A DNA stretch of 64,000 nucleotides from Sphingomonas_B tabacisoli (lineage in GTDB: Bacteria > Pseudomonadota > Alphaproteobacteria > Sphingomonadales > Sphingomonadaceae). Shown one piece after another: positions 1 through 10,676 of the stretch; the first letter of the stretch is position 1; the number at the start of each line of letters is the position of its first letter. Location of the stretch: positions 186,001-250,000 of the forward strand of contig NZ_JBHUDY010000002.1 of the NCBI RefSeq assembly GCF_042678385.1, written 5' to 3'. The notes beneath the pieces were generated by a model, which ran no database searches, was not told the origin of the DNA, and saw only the letters and a list, made by a program, of their open reading frames with translations. Position numbers and translations under genes: made by a program.

Positions 1-1
1 C

Positions 2-286
2 GACGCGTTCGGGCGCACCGATTTCCGGCCCGATCTCGCCAGCTTCGCCGGCGTGCCGACGCTGATCATCCACGGCACCGGCGACAAGACCGTTCCGATC
101 GAGCCCAGCGCCCACACCGCCGCCCGCGGCATCCCGCACGCGACGTTGCTGGAATATGACGGCGAGCCGCACGGCCTGTTCGCAACCGCGCCCGATCGCC
201 TCAAACGCGATCTGCTGTCGTTCCTCGGAAGCGAAAGCGGATCGGCGATGGGGTGGGATCAGGCCAGCCAGACAGAGCCGACCTGA
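2..286 (+). CDS. alpha/beta hydrolase, C-terminal part (runs in from the left edge)
   Basis: The reading frame is open from the first bases of the window and ends with TGA at 284-286, so only about the last 94 residues are present. It shows the end of an alpha/beta-hydrolase fold: a beta strand followed by HGTGDKTVP, which normally carries the catalytic Asp, and further on GEPHGLF, which normally carries the catalytic His. The nucleophile elbow lies outside the window, so substrate class (esterase, haloperoxidase-like, peptidase) cannot be told. The gene is followed by about 120 bp without a gene and then ftsH on the same strand. Confidence 0.8.
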   Translation, partial: DAFGRTDFRPDLASFAGVPTLIIHGTGDKTVPIEPSAHTAARGIPHATLLEYDGEPHGLFATAPDRLKRDLLSFLGSESGSAMGWDQASQTEPT

Positions 287-349
287 TGCTTTGATGCGGT
301 GGCCAAGCGTCGTTTCGTCGAACCGATCACCCTGATCGACGCCTCGCCA

Positions 350-378
350 TTGTCGGTTAACCCCTGCGCACCTATGTT
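350..378 (+). promoter_or_regulatory. candidate sigma-70-type promoter of ftsH
   Basis: TTGTCG at 350-355 and TATGTT at 373-378 are separated by exactly 17 bp and lie 30 bp upstream of the ftsH start codon. This matches the usual -35/-10 layout with one or two mismatches in each box. It is inferred from spacing and sequence only. Confidence 0.35.
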
Positions 379-408
379 CGGTCGGTTCCCCCGAGAGATT
401 CGACCGCG

Positions 409-2358
<1,950 letters not shown>

Positions 2359-2380
2359 GTCTAAGCAGAATCACCAAGGC

Positions 2381-2412
2381 GGCGCCGGAGCAATCCGGCG
2401 CCGTTTTGTTTG
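2381..2412 (+). terminator. rho-independent terminator after ftsH
   Basis: A perfect 9-bp stem GGCGCCGGA/TCCGGCGCC (2381-2389 and 2394-2402) closes a GCAA tetraloop and is followed by GTTTTGTTT. It starts 22 bp after the ftsH stop codon. Confidence 0.8.
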
Positions 2413-2444
2413 CGTGCGGGGCGCTTAGTGGTCAGAGCATCGAT

Positions 2445-2891
2445 ATGCCCGCTGGACTGACCTATCTTCTTCTCGCCTTGATCGGCGGCGTCGCGATGGC
2501 GGTGCAAGCGCCAACCAACGCGATGCTGGCGCGTGCTTCGGGTTCGCCGGTGCTGGCGGCGTTGATCTCCTTCGCGGTCGGCACGGTGGCGCTGATCGTG
2601 CTGCTGATGGTGACGGGCGCGCCGAGGGGATTGTCCGCCACGCGTGGGCTTCCTTGGTACGCCTGGGCGGGCGGTCTCTACGGGGCGTTTTTCGTCGCGG
2701 TGGCGGCGTTTGCCGCGCCGCGGATCGGCGTTGGCGCGTTGCTGACCGCCGCCGTGGCGGGGCAGCTCGCAGCAGCTCTCATCCTCGATCATTTCGGACT
2801 ACTGGGCATCGAGCCGCGGCCCGCGACGGTCACGCGAATGCTCGGCCTGTTGCTGGTGTTTGCCGGCGCCCTTCTGGTCCGCCGCGGCTGA
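2445..2891 (+). CDS. small DMT-family (DUF606/YdcZ-like) membrane protein
   Basis: A 148-residue hydrophobic protein with about five membrane segments, starting MPAGLTYLLLALIGG at the ATG at 2445. The early motif AVQAPTNAMLARASGSP and the repeated Gly-rich helices resemble the DUF606/YdcZ branch of the drug/metabolite transporter superfamily, whose members are half-size (4-5 TM) proteins that probably dimerise. The substrate is unknown. The frame is open further upstream into ftsH, but that part reads as a shadow, so the internal ATG after the ftsH terminator was chosen. It converges with bioA, leaving only 9 bp between the two stop codons. Confidence 0.75.
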   Translation: MPAGLTYLLLALIGGVAMAVQAPTNAMLARASGSPVLAALISFAVGTVALIVLLMVTGAPRGLSATRGLPWYAWAGGLYGAFFVAVAAFAAPRIGVGALLTAAVAGQLAAALILDHFGLLGIEPRPATVTRMLGLLLVFAGALLVRRG

Positions 2892-2900
2892 CGCCCTAAT

Positions 2901-4151
2901 TCAGACGAACTGCACCGCCGCTTCGATCGCATCGTAGATGCGGTCGAGATCGTCCTCGCCGGTGCAATAGGGCGGCATCACATAGATCGTGTTGCCGAGT
3001 GGGCGGAGCAGCAGGTCGCGGTCGCGGAAGAAGGCGAGCAGGCGCGGCCCGAGATCGGACAGATAGGCGCTGTCGGGCGCGCCCAGCTCCATCGCCGTGA
3101 TCGTGCCGAGGCGGCGCCGATTCAGGATCGCTGGATGGCCGGAGAGGCGGTTCAGACGGTCCTGCTGACGCGCTGCGAGCGTGGCGATCCGTTCGGCGAC
3201 GGGCTCGTCCCGCCATACCTCAAGATTGGCGAGCGCAGCGGAGCAGGCGATCGGGTTCGCGGTGTAGCTGGACGAATGGAAGAACATCTTCGCCCGGTCG
3301 GTCGAGCGGTGCGCTTCGAAGATCGGCGCGGTGGCGACGGTGACCGCCAGCGGCACCGCACCCCCGGTCAGTCCTTTCGACAGACACAGGATGTCGGGCA
3401 CGACGCCGGCCTGCTCGCAGGCAAGCAAAGTGCCGGTGCGGCCCCATCCGGTCATCACTTCGTCGGCGATGAACAGCACCTCGTGGTGCGCGCAAATCGC
3501 TCGCATCTGCGCAAGCACCGTTGGTGCATAGATGCGCATGCCGCCCGCGCCGAGGATCAGCGGCTCGACGATCAGCGCGGCGAGATCGCCGCCGCGACAA
3601 AGCCGCTCCAGAGCGTCCAGCGTCGTCTGTTCGCGGCCCTCGTCCGGAAACGGCAGCGTGTCGACGTCGAACAGCAAAGGCGCATAGCTGCGGTTGAAGG
3701 CGCCGCGCGCGCCCACCGACATGCCGCCGATCGTGTCGCCGTGATAGCTCGACTCCATCACCGCGATGCGGTGCCTGGGCCTGCCGGTATTGGCCCAATA
3801 GCCAAGCGCCATTTTCAGCGCGACTTCGACGCTGGTCGATCCGCTGTCCGAATAAAAGACATAGGCGAGCGGATCGGGGAGCATCGCGATCAGCTCCTCG
3901 GCGAGTTGTTCCGCCGGCTCGTGCGTCCAGCCGGCGAAAATGATCTGGTCGAGCCGCTGGGTCGCCTCCGCGATCGCCGTCATGATCCGGGGATGGCGAT
4001 GGCCGTGCGTCGTCACCCACCAGGAGGAAATCGCGTCGACAACGCGCCGGCCATCTTCGGTCCACAGCGCGGTACCCTCGGCGCGCACGACCTTCGGCAC
4101 CGGCTCGCCCAGGCCATGCTGCGTGAAGGGGCGCCAGACAGGAGAGGTCAT
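2901..4151 (-). CDS. bioA: adenosylmethionine-8-amino-7-oxononanoate aminotransferase (BioA)
   Basis: PLP enzyme that transaminates 7-keto-8-aminopelargonate to 7,8-diaminopelargonate with SAM as amino donor, the third step of the late biotin pathway. The 416 residues match the class III aminotransferase BioA: N-terminal WRPFTQH, the SSWWVTTHGHRHP segment, YHGDTIGGMSVG, FIADEVMTGWGRTG and the PLP lysine K259 in LSKGLTGG. It is the last gene of the minus-strand operon bioF-bioD-bioA; its ATG overlaps the bioD stop by 4 bp. No bioB, bioC or bioH lies in the window, so the pathway must be completed elsewhere. Confidence 0.96.
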   Translation of the reverse strand: MTSPVWRPFTQHGLGEPVPKVVRAEGTALWTEDGRRVVDAISSWWVTTHGHRHPRIMTAIAEATQRLDQIIFAGWTHEPAEQLAEELIAMLPDPLAYVFYSDSGSTSVEVALKMALGYWANTGRPRHRIAVMESSYHGDTIGGMSVGARGAFNRSYAPLLFDVDTLPFPDEGREQTTLDALERLCRGGDLAALIVEPLILGAGGMRIYAPTVLAQMRAICAHHEVLFIADEVMTGWGRTGTLLACEQAGVVPDILCLSKGLTGGAVPLAVTVATAPIFEAHRSTDRAKMFFHSSSYTANPIACSAALANLEVWRDEPVAERIATLAARQQDRLNRLSGHPAILNRRRLGTITAMELGAPDSAYLSDLGPRLLAFFRDRDLLLRPLGNTIYVMPPYCTGEDDLDRIYDAIEAAVQFV

Positions 4152-4777
4152 GCGAGGAAATCTTCGACGCGGAAGCTGGCGGCGAACGCCGTGCGCAGCG
4201 TTTCGGGCGTGAGCGGACCGAGCCGCGGAAGTCGGCCGAGCCGACGCACCTGGCCGATCTGCGCGATCGTCGCCTCGCTGTCTTCATTGGCATCGCCGAC
4301 GAACGCGACGCCGATCAACGGCACGCCGCGCGCGCGCAGGGCCTCGATCGTGAGCAGGCTGTGGTTGATTGTGCCGAGCGCCGTGCGGGCAACGATCACG
4401 ACAGGCGCGTTCCAGGCCGCGAACACATCAGCGTAGAGCAGTGTGCGCGTCAGCGGGACGAGCGCGCCGCCCGCGCCCTCGATCACCAGCGGCCGGTCGC
4501 ACGCTGGCGGGTTCAGGCGCTTGGGCTCGATCTCCACGCCGTCGATCTCCGCCGCCCGGTGCGGCGAGCAAGGCGTGGCGAGGCGATAGGCTTCGGGCAG
4601 CAGCCGGTCCGCCCCAATGCTGGCAAGCGCCGCCACCATATCGCGATCGCTGCGCGGATCGAGGCCGGCTTGCACCGGCTTCCAATAATATCCGTCGATC
4701 GCCGCCGTCAGCGCGGCCGCGAACACGGTTTTCCCGACATCCGTGTCGGTCCCGGTGACGACGATTTGCCTTGTCAT
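4148..4777 (-). CDS. bioD: dethiobiotin synthetase (BioD)
   Basis: ATP-dependent carboxylase-like ligase that closes the ureido ring of dethiobiotin from 7,8-diaminopelargonate and CO2. The 209-residue protein begins with the BioD P-loop GTDTDVGKT (8-16), followed by the WKPVQAG segment that contacts diaminopelargonate and the VIEGAGGALVPL motif. Length and motif order are typical. It sits in the middle of bioF-bioD-bioA with ATGA overlaps at both ends, which implies translational coupling and one transcript. Confidence 0.96.
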   Translation of the reverse strand: MTRQIVVTGTDTDVGKTVFAAALTAAIDGYYWKPVQAGLDPRSDRDMVAALASIGADRLLPEAYRLATPCSPHRAAEIDGVEIEPKRLNPPACDRPLVIEGAGGALVPLTRTLLYADVFAAWNAPVVIVARTALGTINHSLLTIEALRARGVPLIGVAFVGDANEDSEATIAQIGQVRRLGRLPRLGPLTPETLRTAFAASFRVEDFLA

Positions 4778-5892
4778 GCGAGCGCCCGTTCCAGCGCCTT
4801 GTCCAGCCCGTCAATATCGGCCGTCGTGACGTTCAGCGTCAGCGCGATCCGCAATCGCGACGTGCCCGGCGCGACGGTCGGCGGCCGGATGCCGCGAACA
4901 TCATAGCCGGCCGCCTGCAGCCGCCAGGCAATCGCCATCGTCCGCGCGTCATTGCCCAGCACCAGAGGGAGGATCTGCGACCCCGTCGCCACCGCGCCAT
5001 GCCGCGCCAACCGCCTTTCCGCATGGGTGCAAAGCGCGCGAAGCTCGGCGCGGCGATCGTCAGAGGCCGCCACTAGTCCTATGGCCGCGCGCGCGGCCGC
5101 CGCCATCAGGGGCGACGGCGCCGTCGAGAAGATGAAGCCCCGCGCCCGATTGACCAGGAAGTCGCGCAGCACTGCCGCGCAGCAGATCAGCGCCCCTTCG
5201 CAGCCCAGCGCCTTGCCGAGGGTGCGCAGCACGATCACGTTCTCGCGGCCCTGCAGCGCCGCCGCCAAACCGCGTCCCCGAGGCCCGAACACGCCCGTCG
5301 CATGCGCCTCGTCGATGACCAGAAATGCCTCATGCCGCGCGGCGATGTCCGCTAGCGCGTCCAGCGGCGCTTGATCGCCGTCCATGCTGTAGAGACTCTC
5401 GACGACGATCCACGGCCGCCTGCGCCGGCCTTCGCCGCGCCAGCGCACGATCGCGTCCTCGAATGCACCGGCATCGTTATGCGGCACCTCGGTCCGCCCG
5501 CACCGTGCCAGCCGCATGCCTTCGTGCGCGCTGGCATGGACCAGCGCGTCGTAGAAGATGTGATCCTCGCGCTGAGGCAGCGTCGACAGCAAGGCCGAGT
5601 TCGCAACATAGCCGCTCGATAGGAACAGCGCCGCCTCGCTGCCGTAAAAGGCGGCAGCCTCCCGCTCCAGTGCTTCGTGCTCTGGATCGTTGCCGCGCAG
5701 CAGCCGCGAGCCGCCCGACCCGATCGACACGCCGCGGGTCAGCGCGGCGCTCACGGCCTCGCGCATCGCCGGCGCATGGGCCATCGCCAGATAGTCGTTG
5801 GATGAAAAGTCGACGCCGCCCCGCGGCTGCAGCGCGCGGCGGCGATGCTCGCTCGCCAGAATCTCGAGATGGTCGGAATACCGCGACAACAT
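4774..5892 (-). CDS. bioF: 8-amino-7-oxononanoate synthase (BioF)
   Basis: PLP-dependent alpha-oxoamine synthase that condenses pimeloyl-thioester with L-alanine to give 8-amino-7-oxononanoate. Family marks in the 372 residues are DFSSNDYLAMA near the N terminus, GSGGSRLLRGN, the ESLYSMDGD segment, VIDEAHATGVFGPRGRG and the PLP lysine K227 in TLGKALGCEGALI. It is the first gene of the biotin operon. The divergent neighbour (oxidoreductase) starts 133 bp away, so this interval must hold the operon promoter; no BirA box could be recognised by eye. Confidence 0.96.
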   Translation of the reverse strand: MLSRYSDHLEILASEHRRRALQPRGGVDFSSNDYLAMAHAPAMREAVSAALTRGVSIGSGGSRLLRGNDPEHEALEREAAAFYGSEAALFLSSGYVANSALLSTLPQREDHIFYDALVHASAHEGMRLARCGRTEVPHNDAGAFEDAIVRWRGEGRRRRPWIVVESLYSMDGDQAPLDALADIAARHEAFLVIDEAHATGVFGPRGRGLAAALQGRENVIVLRTLGKALGCEGALICCAAVLRDFLVNRARGFIFSTAPSPLMAAAARAAIGLVAASDDRRAELRALCTHAERRLARHGAVATGSQILPLVLGNDARTMAIAWRLQAAGYDVRGIRPPTVAPGTSRLRIALTLNVTTADIDGLDKALERALA

Positions 5893-6025
5893 GCGCGGCC
5901 GCCTTATGTTGCGATCGTCGCCTGTCCAGCCTCATCGGCCTGTTGGCGCTTCAAGTCCGGCTTTATGCCCATTGCCGACCTTGCACGCCTCGCCCATGCT
6001 CCCGCCGATAGTTCGAGGAGCCACA

Positions 6026-7663
6026 ATGGAATCGATCGGGCCCGACCTTCGCCAGATGATCCGCACGCCGCTGGCTCCGGAGCACGTCGAGGCGCTCCGT
6101 GCGGTGGGCAAGATCGTCACTTTCCCCGCCGGCACCTATGTCGCGCAGCCCGGCGATCCGGCCGATCACCTCTATTATGTCGAGGAAGGCGAGATCGAGG
6201 TCGTCAATCCGTTCACCGGCGAGCGGCACGTGCCGTCCACGATCGGCCCGACCCAGTTCATGGGCGAGATTTCGCTGCTCGACGGCGGCGTCTGGTCGCT
6301 GCCGATGCGAGCGGCGAAGGACACGCGCACGATCGCGGTGCCGCGCGAGGCGCTGCTGGAGTTGATGTCCGACATTCCGGAAATGTCCGACATCATCATC
6401 ACGGTCCTCTCCGCGCGGCGGCGGCGCCAGCTCGACGATCGCGAAGGCAGCCTCCGCCTAATCGGCATGGAGGAAGACCGCGACGTCCGCCGCATCGCCG
6501 AGTTCGCCAGTCGCAACCGGATTCCCTTCACCTCCGCCGCGCTCGGCAGCCCGGAAGCGGAAGAACTGGCTCGAACTTGCGGCGTGCCGCCCGACCAGCC
6601 TGCCGTCATCTTCGCGAGCGAGCCAGTGCCGGACCCGACGCCCGAAAAAATCGCGCGCCGCCTAGGCCTCTGTCGCGACCTGCACGACGGCGCCGCATTC
6701 GACGTGCTGATCGTCGGCGGCGGCCCGGCGGGAGTCGCGGCCGGGGTCTATGCTGGCGCCGAAGGGCTGCGCGCGCTGGTCGTCGAAGACCTTGCTGTCG
6801 GCGGCCAGGCGGGCACGTCCAGCCGCATCGAAAATTACATGGGCTTCCCGACCGGCATTTCGGGCGCCGATCTGGTCTGGCGCGGCGAAGTGCAGGCGTT
6901 GAAGTTCGGCACGCGCTTCGCGCTACCCCACCGCGTCGAGCATCTCGAAAAGCTGCCGGACGGCGGCTTCTGCGCCAGGCTCGATCACGGCCACAGCATC
7001 CGCGCCTCCGCCGTCGTGGTCGCGACCGGCGTCCAGTACCGCCGCCTGCCGCTCCCCCGCCTCGCCGATTTCGAAGGCGCCGGCGTCTATTATGCCGCGA
7101 CCGAGATGGAAGCGCGCGTCTGCAAGGGCACCGAAGTGGTGATCGTCGGCGGCGGCAATTCGGCGGGGCAGGCGGCGATGTATCTCAGCCGCGCCGCCCG
7201 CGCCGTCCGCCTGCTCGTGCGTGGCAAGTCGCTCGCCGCGTCGATGTCGCACTACCTCACCCGACGGCTGGAGGCCGACCCGGCAATCACGATCGAATAT
7301 GGAGCGGAAGTCTGCGCGCTGCACGGCGAAGACAAGCTGGAGGCGATCTCGGTCCGGGAGGTCGCGACCGGCGAGGAGCGCCGGCTGGACACCTGCGCGC
7401 TGTTCATCATGGCCGGCGCTGCACCCAACACCGGCTGGCTGGACGGGCTGGTCGCGCTCGATCCGTGCGGCTTCGTGCTGACCGGCGCCGCCGCGGGCGC
7501 GGACACGCCCTATGCGACCTCCCACCCCGGTATCTTCGCGGTCGGCGACGTCCGTGCGAACTCGGTCAAGCGCGTCGCGTCGGCCGTCGGCGAAGGCTCG
7601 GTCGTGGTCTCGCGCGTGTGGCGCTACATCAACTCGGAAGGCGAGGAGGAAGCAAAGGCATGA
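6026..7663 (+). CDS. cyclic-nucleotide-binding-domain / thioredoxin-reductase-like FAD oxidoreductase
   Basis: A 545-residue two-part protein. Residues about 15-140 form a cNMP/CRP-type beta-barrel (PGDPADHLYYVEEGEIEVV, GEISLLDGG). Residues about 155-215 look like a degenerate thioredoxin-like linker domain. From about 225 it is a pyridine-nucleotide/FAD reductase with GGGPAG (231-236), GGQAGTSSRIENYMGF, a second dinucleotide motif GGGNSAG (375-381) and the terminal FAVGDVR. The redox CxxC of true thioredoxin reductases is missing: the equivalent place reads YYAATEMEARVCKG. The start at 6026 was chosen because GAGGAG at 6015-6020 precedes it; the longer frame upstream overlaps bioF. It probably passes electrons in response to a nucleotide signal, but substrate and ligand are unknown. 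Confidence 0.85.
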   Translation: MESIGPDLRQMIRTPLAPEHVEALRAVGKIVTFPAGTYVAQPGDPADHLYYVEEGEIEVVNPFTGERHVPSTIGPTQFMGEISLLDGGVWSLPMRAAKDTRTIAVPREALLELMSDIPEMSDIIITVLSARRRRQLDDREGSLRLIGMEEDRDVRRIAEFASRNRIPFTSAALGSPEAEELARTCGVPPDQPAVIFASEPVPDPTPEKIARRLGLCRDLHDGAAFDVLIVGGGPAGVAAGVYAGAEGLRALVVEDLAVGGQAGTSSRIENYMGFPTGISGADLVWRGEVQALKFGTRFALPHRVEHLEKLPDGGFCARLDHGHSIRASAVVVATGVQYRRLPLPRLADFEGAGVYYAATEMEARVCKGTEVVIVGGGNSAGQAAMYLSRAARAVRLLVRGKSLAASMSHYLTRRLEADPAITIEYGAEVCALHGEDKLEAISVREVATGEERRLDTCALFIMAGAAPNTGWLDGLVALDPCGFVLTGAAAGADTPYATSHPGIFAVGDVRANSVKRVASAVGEGSVVVSRVWRYINSEGEEEAKA

Positions 7664-8082
7664 CGCATCAAGGCGAATGTTTCTGCGGCGCGGTCCGCAT
7701 CGAAGCGGAAGGCGAGCCCGAGGCGATGGGCTATTGCCATTGCGCCTCGTGCCGCTCCTGGTCGGGCGGTCCGGTCAATGCGTTCAGCCTGTGGAAGCCC
7801 GAGGCGGTGCGCGTGACGCAAGGTGCCGAACATGTCGCGACGTTCGCCAAGACGCCGCTCAGCGAACGCCAATATTGCGCGAAGTGCGGCGGCCATCTGA
7901 TGACCAACCATCCGCCGCTTGGGCTGGTCGACGTTTTCGCCGCGACCCTACCCGATCTCGCGTTCGCACCTGCAGTGCACGTCAACTATGCGGAGACCGT
8001 CCTCCCCATGCGCGACGGCCTGCCCAAGCTCCGGGATTTTCCGGCCGAATTCGGAGGCTCCGGAGAGGTCGTTCCGGAATAA
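7660..8082 (+). CDS. GFA family protein (glutathione-dependent formaldehyde-activating-like)
   Basis: A 140-residue zinc protein of the Mss4-like GFA family. The expected cysteines are all present: C7 and C9 in ECFCG, C26/C28/C31 in CHCASC, and C73/C76 in YCAKC. The founding member (Gfa) was linked to S-hydroxymethylglutathione formation, but most family members have no proven activity, so no reaction is assigned. The ATG overlaps the stop of the preceding oxidoreductase by 4 bp, so the two are probably co-translated and may act together. Confidence 0.85.
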   Translation: MTHQGECFCGAVRIEAEGEPEAMGYCHCASCRSWSGGPVNAFSLWKPEAVRVTQGAEHVATFAKTPLSERQYCAKCGGHLMTNHPPLGLVDVFAATLPDLAFAPAVHVNYAETVLPMRDGLPKLRDFPAEFGGSGEVVPE

Positions 8083-8250
8083 CATACTTTAATTCTGCCG
8101 GAATCGGTTCGTCGATGCGGCGAACGGAAGCGTAACGGCGGGAACTAAGTCACTGTTTCGGCGCTTTTACGGCTTGCCAGCCGATGAACGAGTGAAGGCG
8201 CCGCGGTCCTCGCGGGCGCCGGGGTGCGGTCTGGCGACCGAAGGAGCGCT

Positions 8251-10671
8251 ATGAAATCTGGATCTTCCCGTCGCCGCGAGCGTCAGGCTTTCTCCGGCGG
8301 ATCTTCCGTTAAGCCCACCCTTCTGTGCTTTTCGCACCTGCGATGGAATTTCGTGTTCCAGCGCCCGCAGCATTTGATGAGCCGCTTCGCGCGCGATTAC
8401 CGCGTCATCGTCTGGGAAGAACCGATCTTCGACGCCGCCGGGGAGCCGAGCCTCGATCTTTCGATCTGCGCCAAGAGTGGCGTGACGGTCGCGGTGCCGC
8501 ATCTCAACCCGAACGAAGGCTCGCTGCACGAAAAGCAGCTCCGCCGCCTGGTCGACGAGTTGCTTGCTGGCCGCGCCGGGCCGCTGGTGCGCTGGTATTA
8601 CACCCCGATGATGCTGCCCTTCTCGCGGCATCTCGACGCCGATTGCACCGTCTATGACTGCATGGACGAGCTGGCGAACTTCAAGTTCGCGCCGCCCGAG
8701 CTGCTGCCGCTCGAGCAGGAGCTGATGGGCGCGGCCGATCTCGTCTTTACCGGCGGCTACAGCCTCTACGAAGCGAAGCGCGAGCGTCACCTGAACGTCC
8801 ACGCCTTCCCCTCGAGCGTCGACGTCAAGCATTTCGGCCAAGCCCGCGCCGCGCAGGCCGATCCGACCGACCAGGCGAGCCTGCCGCATCCGCGCTTCGG
8901 CTTTTACGGTGTCATCGACGAACGCATGGACCTGGAGCTGCTGTCGGCCGTCGCTGCGCAGCGCCCCGACTGGACGTTCGTGATGATCGGGCCGGTCGTG
9001 AAGATCAGCCCCGAGGATTTGCCCACCCAGCCGAACATCGCCTGGCTCGGCGGCAAGGATTATTCGGAGCTTCCGGCCTATCTCTCGGGCTGGGACGTCG
9101 CGATGATGCCGTTCGCGATCAACGAGGCGACCAGGTTCATCTCGCCGACCAAGACGCCCGAATATCTGGCCGCCGGCCGTCCGGTCGTGTCGACGCCGAT
9201 CAAGGACGTGATCCGCCATTACGGCGAGCTCGACGCCGTCCAGATCGCCAACAACCCGGCCGATTTCGTCGCCGCCTGCGAAAAGGCGCTGGCGCTGCCA
9301 CAGCAGAATCGCGAGTGGCTGCGCCCGGTCGATGCCCTGCTCTCGACCATGTCGTGGGACGAGACCGCCGCGCAGATGCAGGCGCTGATCGCGGAGGCCG
9401 CGGCCGAGCGCCGCGCCGTCCAGCCCGCGACCTCGTTCAAGCCGCATTACGACGTGCTCGTCGTCGGCGCCGGTTTCGCCGGCTCGGTGATGGCCGAGCG
9501 GCTCGCCAACGATGCCGGCAAGAAAGTGCTGGTGGTCGACAGGCGTCCGCACATCGGCGGCAATGCCTATGACCTGCCGAACGAGGACGGCATTCTCTAC
9601 CACCTCTACGGGCCCCACATCTTCCACACCAACTCGGAAGAGATTTTCGCCTATCTGTCGCGCTTCACCAAGTGGCGGCCCTATGAGCACCGCGTGCTGG
9701 CCGACGTGCGCGACATGCTGGTGCCGATGCCGATCAACCGAACGACGCTGAACATGCTCTACGGCGCCAACCTGCAGACCGAAGACGAGGCCGAGAAATT
9801 CCTCGAAAGCCGCGCCGAACCGGTCGACGAAATCAAGACCTCGGCCGACGTGGTCGTGTCGAAGGTCGGGACCGAGCTCTACAAGCTCTTCTTCCAGGGC
9901 TATACCCGCAAGCAATGGGGCATGGACCCGTCGGAGCTCGACAAGTCGGTCACCAGCCGCGTGCCGACCCGCACAAACACCGACGACCGCTATTTCACTG
10001 ACACCTTCCAGGCGATGCCGCTCGACGGCTTCACCCGGATGTTCGAGAACATGCTCGATCATCCCAACATCGATCTGCGCCTCGGCGTCGAGTGGGAGGA
10101 TGTCCGCCGGGAAGTGACCTACGACAAGCTGGTCTTCACGGGCCCGATCGACGAATATTTCGGCTATCGGCACGGCAAGCTGCCGTACCGCTCGCTCCGC
10201 TTCCGCCACGAGACGATCGACCAGGAAGTCTTTCAGCCGGTCGCGGTGGTGAACTACCCGTCGGAGGATGTGCCCTATACCCGGATCACCGAGTATAAAT
10301 ATCTGACCGGCCAGTTGGCGCCGAAGACCAGCATCACCTACGAATATCCGTCGGCGGAGGGGGACCCCTATTACCCGATCCCGCGGCCGGAAAATCAGGC
10401 GCTGTACAAGCGCTACGAGGCGATGGCGCTGGCCGAGCCTGACGTGCTGTTCGTCGGCCGGCTCGCCACCTACCGCTATTACAATATGGACCAGGTGGTC
10501 GGCCAGGCGCTCGCAACCTATCGCCGCTTCAAGGCCGCGGAGGAAGAGCGGCAGGATGCGCTGGAAAGTGCTGCGCTCCGGGCCAGCGCGGAAGGGCGGC
10601 CGGCGCTTTTTGCGCGCTCGGGCGTTACTCGCTCCGGACCCACGGAGGCGACAGCCACCCCAGCGGAGTAA
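8251..10671 (+). CDS. glycosyltransferase fused to UDP-galactopyranose mutase
   Basis: An 806-residue bifunctional protein. Residues about 20-395 are a GT-B glycosyltransferase-like domain with RWNFVFQRPQHL near the start, YDCMDELANFKF and a C-terminal SPTKTPEYLAAGRPVVST donor-site motif. From residue 401 it is a complete UDP-galactopyranose mutase: FAD motif DVLVVGAGFAG, VVDRRPHIGGNAYD, GPHIFHTN, FFQGYTRKQWG and a C-terminal FVGRLATYRYYNMDQV. The mutase makes UDP-galactofuranose; the attached transferase could use it directly for a surface polysaccharide. ATG 8251 was chosen over the in-frame GTG at 8224 because AAGGAG (8241-8246) sits just before it. It is followed 5 bp later by an SDR gene. 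Confidence 0.9.
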   Translation: MKSGSSRRRERQAFSGGSSVKPTLLCFSHLRWNFVFQRPQHLMSRFARDYRVIVWEEPIFDAAGEPSLDLSICAKSGVTVAVPHLNPNEGSLHEKQLRRLVDELLAGRAGPLVRWYYTPMMLPFSRHLDADCTVYDCMDELANFKFAPPELLPLEQELMGAADLVFTGGYSLYEAKRERHLNVHAFPSSVDVKHFGQARAAQADPTDQASLPHPRFGFYGVIDERMDLELLSAVAAQRPDWTFVMIGPVVKISPEDLPTQPNIAWLGGKDYSELPAYLSGWDVAMMPFAINEATRFISPTKTPEYLAAGRPVVSTPIKDVIRHYGELDAVQIANNPADFVAACEKALALPQQNREWLRPVDALLSTMSWDETAAQMQALIAEAAAERRAVQPATSFKPHYDVLVVGAGFAGSVMAERLANDAGKKVLVVDRRPHIGGNAYDLPNEDGILYHLYGPHIFHTNSEEIFAYLSRFTKWRPYEHRVLADVRDMLVPMPINRTTLNMLYGANLQTEDEAEKFLESRAEPVDEIKTSADVVVSKVGTELYKLFFQGYTRKQWGMDPSELDKSVTSRVPTRTNTDDRYFTDTFQAMPLDGFTRMFENMLDHPNIDLRLGVEWEDVRREVTYDKLVFTGPIDEYFGYRHGKLPYRSLRFRHETIDQEVFQPVAVVNYPSEDVPYTRITEYKYLTGQLAPKTSITYEYPSAEGDPYYPIPRPENQALYKRYEAMALAEPDVLFVGRLATYRYYNMDQVVGQALATYRRFKAAEEERQDALESAALRASAEGRPALFARSGVTRSGPTEATATPAE

Positions 10672-10676
10672 GGCAC

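Noticed and set aside
8167..10209. 680-codon frame opposite the GT/UGM gene
   Set aside because: Composition and lack of any domain are those of a shadow; both domains of the plus-strand gene are clear.
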